Assembly: GCA_002733155.1 (NCBI GenBank)
Contig: NVUO01000006.1
Span: forward strand, 60,814-66,755
Direction of reading: 5' to 3'
DNA length: 5,942 bases
Origin: Sulfurimonas sp.
GTDB lineage: Bacteria > Campylobacterota > Campylobacteria > Campylobacterales > Sulfurimonadaceae
Both the position numbers and the translations under genes were made by a program. This document shows, in pieces, positions 1 to 5,922 of this stretch; within the stretch, counting starts at the first letter, position 1; each line of letters starts with the position of its first letter. The notes beneath the pieces were generated by a model. It made no database searches. It worked only from the letters and a program-made list of their open reading frames with translations, and was not told the origin of the DNA.

Positions 1-1794
1 ATCAAATGTATTAAGAGCGTAACTAACATTTACTTTAAAGTCAGCACTAAAATCATTAATTTGATATAATTTTTTATCTTTAAAATTTATCCACCAATTT
101 TGAAATACTCCAGATGTATTTGTATCTACTCTAATTGAGAACTTTTGATCTACATTAAATATAGGTGAGCTTATATTATTATCTCCATTTACATATGTAT
201 AAGATGGTGCTATAGTGAGACTTTCAGAATTTCCATCTTGCCCTATAGCCGAGATTGATATTATATTAAATACTGATAAGTTAACATCTGATAAATTAAG
301 CTTTATAGAGACTGGATTAGAATAACTAATAACTTTAAAAAGTGTATTTAATTGAGTACCGCCATCACTTGCGTTTATATCTAAACTTTCATTACCACCA
401 GCTGTATATATAAATAAACCACTACTACCATTAAAATTACTTATCGTCAATGGTACAGAGCCATTGTAACTATATGTAGGTGTAGCTGTATTATTTTCTA
501 CAACTAAAGTTTGTTTTGTATTGACATAGTTTGATGTATATATTTTATTACCATGAATAGTTGGTGCTGTATATGTCCATACAGCTGATCCAAAAATACT
601 ACCAGTATTTGTATTTATACTATTATCATTTGCAGTAACTCCAGTACCCTCATCTAGAATCCAATAAGCTTCCAATGAACTTTCATTTCCTTTTAAAGAT
701 GAATTCATATATACTTTTATTTCATTTGCGCTTAAAACCTTACTCCATAAACTAAGATTTGATATCTCACCATCAAAAAAACTACTTCCATTATTATATG
801 AACCAATTCTTGAACTTGTCTGAGTAGCATTTATATCATTTGTATATGTACTAGTATGTACAACTTGTCCATTCATATATAGCTTTAATTCATTAGTAAC
901 ATTATCAAATGTAGCACTAACAAACTGCCAACCATCTTTAGAAAAAGCAGTAGTTGAGCAATAGTTTGAGTTATAAGATGTATCCCCATTATGAGATAAA
1001 CACAGATGGTATACAGAGGAATTATCAGCTATATAAAACCCAAAGTCTGTAGAATCAGAATCTGAAAATATATGTTTATCCCCACTTAAACTTGCACTAG
1101 CATTTACCCATGCGTTAATAGAATAAGATGAATTATTCATATCAAAATGTGAAACTGACACATAATCATTACTACCATCAAATATAAGTCCATTGCCTAA
1201 AAAGTTAAGACGTGTGACATTTCCATTACTTAGTCCATCATTTGAATTTGAAGTAATATCTTTTACAGTAGTACCTATTCTCTCATCAAAATTATAATAT
1301 CCAGCTAAACCAGTCTCATTGCCATCTAGTTGATGATTCATACTTGAATTTATATCATCAGATGACCTTGATATATTCCATATACGTAGCTCATCTATTT
1401 CTCCATTATAAAAATTTATGGGACTTGCTGAGAGTTCATACTCAGCACCAATAAATGTCTTATCTGAAGCTGAATAAGTAATAGCCCCACTTATTGCTGT
1501 AGAGTTTTTTTCTATACCATTTACATATAAACTTATTTTACTACCATCATAATTCAAAGAAATATGATTCCCACCAGTATTCATAACACTCAATGGTGTA
1601 TTTACAAGCTTATACGAACCACCAATATATAACCATGCCTCTAGCCCCTTTGTATTATCAACTTTTAATAAATAACCTGAAGATTCTGTATTTGATATAA
1701 GTTGTTCAGTTGATGTAATTCCAGACCAACTATCACGTGATATCCACATCTCTACATTTAATGCATTTGTTGGTTTTAACACACTGCTAACTAC
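1..1794 (-). CDS. continuation of the LamG protein in the shifted frame, running off the window (partial)
   Basis: This minus-strand frame is open for 598 codons from just after a TAG at 1797-1795 to the window edge and continues the upstream LamG gene. It completes the second LamG (about 1339-1834: NALNVEMWIS, ISLYVNGIEKNSTA, EIDELRIWNIS). It then holds a third (about 706-1302: GYYNFDE, FDGSNDYVSVS, YSINAWVNAS, WQFVSATFDN, KLYMNGQVV, EISNLSLWSKVLS). After that comes a LamG-opening-like segment (571-708: AYWILDEGTG). The part below about 540 is Ser/Thr/Asn/Gly-rich beta sequence (TYSYNGSVPLTISNFNG, GLFIYTAGGNESLDINA) that I cannot assign to a family. The first available starts are GTG at 1782 and ATG at 1749. 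Neither has a good ribosome site or a signal peptide, so independent translation is unlikely. The C-terminus is outside the window, so any anchor or secretion signal is unseen. The long stop-free frame in AT-rich DNA shows the frameshift is recent or artefactual. Confidence 0.8.
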
Positions 1795-2518
1795 CTAAGT
1801 CTACATAAGAATTATTTCCATCAAACTGTAATACACCACCATAAGATTCCAATAATAACTTTGCTGGTCTATAACTATAAAGGCTAGCTATATCTGCAGA
1901 AGTTAAGGCACGTTTGTATATACGTATATCATCTATTTTATCAGCATATTGAAAAGACCCCATCTTGTGACCAACATAAATATTAGTAGCTAAATTAAGA
2001 TCATCACCTGAAGATGAATCAATAGCAACTAATGAGCCATCAATATATACATTAGTTGTATTTGCATCTGCAAAAGTCACCGCTACGTGATGCCATTTAC
2101 TATCATTAATATCTACAGTATTTGAAAAATTTTGGTCATTTATACCATTAGCTATAAAAGATGAACCATTTATATAAGTCTCAGCTGTATTACTAGAGCT
2201 TCCAAGAGATACAAGAAAACGAGTAGTATTTGCATTAGTATTTATCCAATATGCTATAGTACCATTAACATCACTTAAAGCTGTACCAAAGGCACTTAAA
2301 TTATTATCAGTACCATTAAACACATATGCTTGACCTAATATACCATTAGTATATGCCTTAGTACCAGCTGTTTGAAGGGTATAATTATTGGCACTACTAT
2401 CATTTGTATTACCTTCAAACTCATAATGAGCTACTAATCCACTTACAAAATCACCAGCATAAGCCGAATTTGTTATAAGTAAGATACTAAAAAATAATAT
2501 AAATAAAAACTTTTTCAT
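1787..2518 (-). CDS. exported LamG-domain protein, N-terminal part (ends at a frameshift)
   Basis: The start of a large secreted or surface protein. Residues 1-21 are a clear signal peptide (KK, hydrophobic core, AYA cleavage) with no lipobox. Residues about 28-214 form one complete LamG/concanavalin-like jelly-roll domain. It shows the usual opening (LVAHYEFEGNTNDSSANN), a central KWHHVAVTF, a VYIDGSLVA strand and the closing DKIDDIRIYKRALTSADI. Such domains bind carbohydrate or protein ligands in extracellular adhesins. A second LamG begins with LQFDGNNSYVDLGS at 230-243, then the frame stops at TAG 1787-1789 in the middle of a strand. The continuation is found one base out of frame in 1-1794. 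Dropping one T at 1789-1790 would give GSSSVLKPTNALNVEMWI across the junction, which is a textbook LamG start. The fragment is therefore a truncated gene or a sequencing artefact, not a natural C-terminus. Third in the operon after the Slam-like and FecR genes. Confidence 0.85.
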   Translation of the reverse strand: MKKFLFILFFSILLITNSAYAGDFVSGLVAHYEFEGNTNDSSANNYTLQTAGTKAYTNGILGQAYVFNGTDNNLSAFGTALSDVNGTIAYWINTNANTTRFLVSLGSSSNTAETYINGSSFIANGINDQNFSNTVDINDSKWHHVAVTFADANTTNVYIDGSLVAIDSSSGDDLNLATNIYVGHKMGSFQYADKIDDIRIYKRALTSADIASLYSYRPAKLLLESYGGVLQFDGNNSYVDLGS

Positions 2519-2522
2519 AAAA

Positions 2523-2529
2523 CCTCTCC
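2523..2529 (-). promoter_or_regulatory. ribosome binding site of the LamG gene
   Basis: The minus strand reads GGAGAGG, then TTTT, then ATG at 2518. It is a strong site and confirms this ATG. It lies in the 26-base gap after the FecR stop. That gap shows no hairpin or T-run terminator, so the LamG gene probably shares the upstream transcript. Confidence 0.75.
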
Positions 2530-2544
2530 ACTTTATTTCTAATT

Positions 2545-4566
2545 TTAAGAGCCACCAGTAGTGCCAAATACACCTTTTACAGTATCTAAGGTCACATCAT
2601 CTTTTAAATTAAACTCTCCACCAATCTCGTTTGCACTTGGTCCATAAAAATCACCATTTAAACTACCTGAAATTGCATTCCCAGGACTTGTACTACCACT
2701 AAATCCAGTAGTTTCAAAACCAAACTTATTTATAGTCCCTGAAATAATAGATGCATTCCAATATCCTGAATTTACATTAATACTGCCACTTGTAATTTGT
2801 TGAGTAGCAAAATTTATAGTTAGTCCCATAGTACCAGATACAGAAGATGTAGTACCAGATACAGTTTCTATAGCTTCTACTGAACCTGAGTATGTCCTAT
2901 CTGCTGGAGGAGTATTTATTAAATCCTGAATCACCTCACTATGGGTAAGTTCACCAACTATATATAAACCAGATGTAGAAGCTGAACTATCAGCCCATGT
3001 ACCAAAATCTAAATAAGAGCTTGAAGAAGCCGAAGAAGCGGGTGTAGTTATGATATTTGCATTCTCTATAAATGTTAAAGTATTAGTAATTGTATCTGCA
3101 GCAGCCTGTGTAGTAGCAGTAGTATCTGCAGATGCCTCCTCAGCAGCTATTAAAGCAGCAGCTTCCTCCTCAGCAATTAATAAAGCATCAGCCTCCTCTT
3201 CAGCTATTCTTGCAGCTTCCTCTTCAGCTATTCTTGCAGCTTCCTCTTCAGCAACTACTAAAGCAGCTATCTCCTCTTCAGCTATTAAATCAGCAGCTTC
3301 CTCTTCAGCATCTCCTAAAGCATCTATCTCCTCTTCAGCTATTCTTTGTGCCTCTTCATCTACAGCTTTTCCATCAACTATAGTAGCTACTTCTCCATCT
3401 ACAATTACTTCTCCATCTATAACTTCTATTGTTTCACCATCAATAATTACCTTGCCGTCTACAATTGTAGCCCCCTCACCTAAACTAACTCCACTCTCTA
3501 TTAATGCGTCTACTACATCTTTATTCTCTTTTGTTTCAGTAGCTGTCTTAGTATCGGTAACAACCTCTGTTACCCCAGATACGGTAATAGCTGCTACAGC
3601 TGTATGTTCTGATGCAGACGGAGTATCAACTACAACAACATCTACATTAGGATTATCCTCTACATCTATAATCACTGTTGTTTCTGCTTGAACTGGGGCA
3701 ACTTCACTCTTTTGTTCTACTACTGTAGCTTCACCTGATGATTGTTCACTACTTTTTTGTTCAACTACAGTCTCTTGTTGATTATCCCCACTTTCTTCAT
3801 TTGATTCTGCATTACTTTGTGTTGAAGTTTTTTTATCTTCAGATTTTGTTTCTTCAGACTTTTTTTCTTTAGACTTTTTTTCTTCAGATTTCTTTTCAGA
3901 TTTTTCTTTTTTATCTTCTTTGTCCTCAGACTTTTCTTCTTTATCTTTTTTGTCTTCTTTGGCTTTAGCCTCTTTTTCTTTTTCTTCCTCTTCTTCTGCT
4001 TCATCCTCTAAAGAAATTGAACCAGCTTTGAAAGCTACCGGAGGTGTTGGAGGAGCGTTTGGCGGGGTAGTAGTCATCATACCAGCTGGTACGATTTGAG
4101 TTACACCGTTTGAACTTACAGTAATGGAACCCTTTTCACATACTACCCTATTTTGATTAGCTTCTAATATAGTACCCCTAATCCCAATAGTTGCATTTTT
4201 AGTTTTTAGTTTAAACCTAGATGGAGCAAACTTACCAACCTTACCCGTTATAGCTTTAAATGCACCACGAAAAAACTTCAATTTTACATTTGATTTTTCT
4301 GGAGATACAGAATCATATAAATATTCTTCAATATCTAAGTTTGATTTTTTTCCTATAGTTATAATAGTATTATCATTAAAAATTATCTGAACCTTTGCTT
4401 TATCCCCAGTTTTAATAATATCTTTTTTCTCTATTTTTTGTCCTAGTATAAGACTAATCTCAGTAGCATCCCTAAATAATGTTGCCTTACCTTTTATCCC
4501 AGTAACTTGACCAATACTAGCAAAGACTAGTGATACTAAAAGTGATATTAATATTAATACTTTCAT
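2545..4566 (-). CDS. exported FecR-domain protein with a repeat-rich linker and a C-terminal TbpB-like beta-barrel (putative T11SS cargo)
   Basis: A 673-residue exported protein, intact from ATG to TAA. Residues 1-16 form a signal peptide (cleavage after VFA). There is no lipobox cysteine, so it is not a classical lipoprotein. Residues about 18-165 are a FecR domain (PF04773 type), with KKDIIKTGDKAKVQIIFNDN and the hallmark NATIGIRGT at 124-132. It lacks the cytoplasmic and transmembrane anti-sigma segment of true FecR regulators, and no FecI-type sigma gene is nearby. A Pro-rich hinge (167-176) follows. Next come a Glu/Lys/Ser-rich stretch (186-250), two TVVEQKS repeats (266-272, 281-287), five VDG-type repeats (367-402) and an Ala/Glu helical repeat (403-478). 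Residues about 515-673 resemble the TbpB/Slam-cargo barrel domain: FGTWA, then LYIVGELT, TYSGSVEA, repeated beta-hairpins, and the closing ISGSLNGDFYGP..ANEIGGEF..GVFG pattern. Together with the adjacent Slam-like gene, this points to surface display or secretion by the T11SS. The ligand is unknown. The FecR call is strong; the barrel call rests on motif pattern only. Confidence 0.85.
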   Translation of the reverse strand: MKVLILISLLVSLVFASIGQVTGIKGKATLFRDATEISLILGQKIEKKDIIKTGDKAKVQIIFNDNTIITIGKKSNLDIEEYLYDSVSPEKSNVKLKFFRGAFKAITGKVGKFAPSRFKLKTKNATIGIRGTILEANQNRVVCEKGSITVSSNGVTQIVPAGMMTTTPPNAPPTPPVAFKAGSISLEDEAEEEEEKEKEAKAKEDKKDKEEKSEDKEDKKEKSEKKSEEKKSKEKKSEETKSEDKKTSTQSNAESNEESGDNQQETVVEQKSSEQSSGEATVVEQKSEVAPVQAETTVIIDVEDNPNVDVVVVDTPSASEHTAVAAITVSGVTEVVTDTKTATETKENKDVVDALIESGVSLGEGATIVDGKVIIDGETIEVIDGEVIVDGEVATIVDGKAVDEEAQRIAEEEIDALGDAEEEAADLIAEEEIAALVVAEEEAARIAEEEAARIAEEEADALLIAEEEAAALIAAEEASADTTATTQAAADTITNTLTFIENANIITTPASSASSSSYLDFGTWADSSASTSGLYIVGELTHSEVIQDLINTPPADRTYSGSVEAIETVSGTTSSVSGTMGLTINFATQQITSGSINVNSGYWNASIISGTINKFGFETTGFSGSTSPGNAISGSLNGDFYGPSANEIGGEFNLKDDVTLDTVKGVFGTTGGS
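3133..3360 (-). repeat. Ala/Glu helical repeats (AEEEAA units) in the FecR protein
   Basis: Residues 403-478 are built from about nine imperfect copies of a unit close to (R/L)IAEEEAA or ALIAEEEAA, alternating acidic and Ala/Ile/Leu residues. This predicts a long, strongly acidic alpha-helix with a hydrophobic stripe (coiled coil or single helix). The unit length varies between eight and about eleven residues. The DNA is correspondingly repetitive (CTCCTCTTCAGC on the plus strand). Such tracts can change length by slipped-strand events. Confidence 0.85.
3194..3252 (-). repeat. exact 24-bp tandem repeat, two full copies plus a partial third
   Basis: A 24-base unit at 3194-3217 is repeated without mismatch at 3218-3241, and its first 11 bases recur at 3242-3252. 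Each unit encodes eight residues (RIAEEEAA), so gain or loss of a unit keeps the frame. It sits inside the longer imperfect Ala/Glu repeat. Confidence 0.85.
3361..3468 (-). repeat. VDG-type pentad repeats in the FecR protein
   Basis: Residues 367-402 contain five close copies of a hydrophobic-hydrophobic-Asp-Gly-Lys/Glu unit: IVDGK, IIDGE, VIDGE, IVDGE, IVDGK. Spacing varies from six to nine residues. The regular beta-strand/turn pattern suggests a short stack of hairpins or a small solenoid at the base of the helical stalk. No known domain name is assigned. Confidence 0.7.
3817..4011 (-). repeat. low-complexity Glu/Lys/Ser coding tract
   Basis: This codes for residues 186-250 of the FecR protein. 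The segment is almost entirely Glu, Lys, Asp and Ser with many KKSE/KSED variants, so the DNA is a nearly pure A/G strand. The segment is probably disordered or a single charged helix, acting as a spacer between the FecR domain and the surface part. The composition alone says nothing more specific. Confidence 0.8.
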
Positions 4567-4578
4567 CTTAATCCCTTA
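4567..4578 (-). promoter_or_regulatory. ribosome binding site of the FecR gene, overlapping the upstream stop
   Basis: The minus strand reads AAGGGA (4577-4572), then five bases, then ATG at 4566. The first two bases of the site belong to the TAA stop of the barrel gene (4578-4576). This overlap suggests translational coupling of translocator and cargo. If so, premature termination at TGA 4879 could reduce translation of the cargo unless ribosomes restart downstream. Confidence 0.75.
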
Positions 4579-4878
4579 AAATAAACTAATTAGATTAATA
4601 GTGAATGAATTTTTTTTATATTCAAAATCATTATAATTTGATTGATGATCTGTATATACATATTCAGCTTGAATAATGTATTTTTTTGACAACATATATG
4701 TAGTACCAATATATGCTTGATAATCATTATCTTTTCTCTTGGCTTTTAGAGCTATATAATTTTTTATATACGGTTTATAATAAACTTTAGCTTTAAGTGA
4801 AAAACTAAACTTATCTGAATATTTATATATTAAAGATGATGTAAAATCATATAAGTTGTAATCAACATCAGTCAAAGA
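4576..4878 (-). pseudogene. C-terminal end of the Slam-like beta-barrel, separated by one in-frame stop
   Basis: This segment lies in exactly the same frame as the upstream TPR-barrel gene and is cut off only by TGA 4879-4881. It reads as beta-strands with alternating hydrophobic and polar residues (LYDFTSSLIYKYSDKFSFSL, then KKYIIQAEYVYTDHQ). It ends in NSFTINLISLF, and a terminal Phe on an amphipathic strand is the usual recognition signal for the BAM outer-membrane assembly machine. It has no signal peptide, so it cannot reach the outer membrane alone. A TTG at 4875-4873 could serve as a start, since AGGTGA (4884-4879) lies just before it, but the three-base gap is short. An annotation pipeline might list 4576-4875 as a separate 99-residue hypothetical protein. 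I read it as the missing end of one gene. The TAA stop at 4578-4576 overlaps the ribosome binding site of the next gene. Confidence 0.75.
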
Positions 4879-5895
4879 TCACCTGATTTTTCTTTCTCTT
4901 GCTATTTTTAATTCAGTTAATGAACTTATCTTATCTGAGTGTATAGTTTGAGCATTAAAAGCTAATTCAGAATATACTGAATCTCTAGCTCTATTGTTAT
5001 TATCCTCATTAAACTTTTGCTGATATTTTAAAGACATACCAAATATTAATGACTTAGAATATAAGTATTTAATTTTAGGATTAATAGCGTAGTTACTTAA
5101 TAAAGGTTTTTTATCTAACCATATCCGATTAAGAACTAAGGAATAATCTATATTAAACTTATTATTATAAAATACAGAAATAGCTGGGCTATATTGTACT
5201 AGTTGTATATCTCTTTGAGAAAAACCTATATTACCCTTATTGTAAAATAAAGCATCATTTTTAAAATTTACTGTATCTGAATATTTATATATATGAGTAA
5301 CTGCAAGTGCCTCTTGATGAGTCCAAACTGAAACTAATGAGTTCGTACTAACTAATAGAACATCTGTAACATCAGATACAAAACCAGTAGATAAGCTCTC
5401 AACATTATCATCCCAACCAAAACCAACTATCAATACACCATTTATAGTATTTTTAACATCCTTATCCTCTATAGCTTGTAGATATCTTTTTATATTTTCT
5501 TTAACATTTGAAGGTAAAGTTTCTTGCTTTAATATATCTGTAAAAATTGCCTTAGCATTGTCATAAGAACCATTACCCATGTGTGATCTTGCAAGTTCTA
5601 ATCTAACACGAATAGCATTTTCATCTATAAATAAGATTCTTTCATACGCAGAAATTGCCTCATTAAAATTCTTAAGCATAAAAGCAGATTGTCCAAGATA
5701 AAAATTTACATTTGGATTACCTAAATTATTTAAAAATATTGTATAAAACTTTTCATACGCTGCTTTATACTCCTTCTTTAAAAATAATTTCTTAGCAGCC
5801 TTAAATTTAATATCTAATTCAGCCTTATTATCTTCAGCAGATGCTGACAATGTTACAAGTAATACAAATAAAATAAGTAATTTTAATAAATACAA
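4879..5895 (-). CDS. Slam/DUF560-like T11SS outer-membrane translocator, N-terminal part (ends at an in-frame TGA)
   Basis: This is probably the translocator of a type 11 secretion system (Slam family), which moves lipidated or soluble cargo across the outer membrane. Numbering is from the TTG start. Residues 1-20 are a hydrophobic signal peptide ending in SASA. Residues about 30-142 hold three TPR-like helical pairs (for example NFNEAISAYERILFIDENA). From about 151 the protein changes to alternating beta-strand sequence, starting with GVLIVGFGWDDNVES. That matches the family pattern in which a Gly/Asp/Asn-Val motif opens the DUF560 barrel. The barrel should need about 290 residues, but translation stops at TGA 4879-4881 after roughly 187 of them. 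The same frame then continues open for another 101 codons, so the full gene would be about 439 residues, a normal length for the family. As written, the barrel lacks its last strands and should not assemble unless the stop is read through or is a sequence error. The gene is first in the operon, with the putative cargo directly downstream. The family call rests on architecture and motif memory, not on a search. A generic TPR outer-membrane protein is the alternative. Confidence 0.75.
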   Translation of the reverse strand: MYLLKLLILFVLLVTLSASAEDNKAELDIKFKAAKKLFLKKEYKAAYEKFYTIFLNNLGNPNVNFYLGQSAFMLKNFNEAISAYERILFIDENAIRVRLELARSHMGNGSYDNAKAIFTDILKQETLPSNVKENIKRYLQAIEDKDVKNTINGVLIVGFGWDDNVESLSTGFVSDVTDVLLVSTNSLVSVWTHQEALAVTHIYKYSDTVNFKNDALFYNKGNIGFSQRDIQLVQYSPAISVFYNNKFNIDYSLVLNRIWLDKKPLLSNYAINPKIKYLYSKSLIFGMSLKYQQKFNEDNNNRARDSVYSELAFNAQTIHSDKISSLTELKIARERKIR

Positions 5896-5906
5896 GACAT
5901 CCACCT
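5893..5906 (-). promoter_or_regulatory. ribosome binding site deciding a TTG start
   Basis: The minus strand reads AGGTGG (5906-5901), then five bases, then TTG (5895-5893). The only other nearby in-frame start is GTG at 5904-5902, which lies inside the AGGTGG itself and has no purine-rich site before it. The ATG at 5900-5898 is out of frame and hits a stop within a few codons. TTG at 5895 is therefore the better start. It gives a compact 20-residue signal peptide. Using GTG would add only three residues. Confidence 0.55.
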
Positions 5907-5916
5907 ATTGCACATT

Positions 5917-5922
5917 AATATA
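5917..5922 (-). promoter_or_regulatory. possible -10 element upstream of the operon
   Basis: On the minus strand the AT-rich leader reads TATATT here, about 21 bases before the proposed TTG start at 5895, and it is preceded by alternating A and T runs. Campylobacterota sigma-70 promoters typically keep the -10 box and replace the -35 with periodic AT tracts, so it is a candidate. The whole leader is AT-rich, so a chance match is easy. Only about 40 bases upstream of the gene are visible, and an upstream gene could be co-transcribed. Confidence 0.25.

Noticed and set aside
1785..1797. Programmed ribosomal frameshift joining the two LamG frames.
   Set aside because: There is no slippery heptamer, no CTT-TGA-type +1 site and no evident stimulatory hairpin. 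An indel is simpler.
2519..2544. Terminator between the FecR and LamG genes.
   Set aside because: The 26-base gap holds no inverted repeat followed by a T-run; it contains only AT-rich spacer and the ribosome binding site.
3133..3360. CRISPR-like array because of regular short repeats.
   Set aside because: The repeats are coding, in frame, abut without unique spacers, and vary in length.
3132..3383. A plus-strand open frame rich in Gln, Leu and Pro.
   Set aside because: It is a second antisense shadow of the same 24-base-like repeats in another frame, with no independent coding evidence.
3050..3691. A 213-codon plus-strand open frame, extremely rich in Ala, Ser and Ile, opposite the FecR gene.
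   Set aside because: It is the antisense of the repetitive Ala/Glu and VDG coding region. Its composition simply mirrors those repeats, and the minus-strand frame has the signal peptide, domains and ribosome site.
3765..4004. A minus-strand open frame coding for an almost pure Lys protein.
   Set aside because: It is the Glu/Lys-rich tract of the FecR gene read one frame off; GAAAAA-type codons become Lys runs in any frame.
4879..4881. TGA recoded as Gly or Trp (alternative genetic code) or as selenocysteine.
   Set aside because: It is the only in-frame TGA across about 1,950 codons of reading frame here, and TGG and GGA are used normally for Trp and Gly. No selenocysteine insertion hairpin was evident by eye, and a barrel strand is not a known selenoprotein site.
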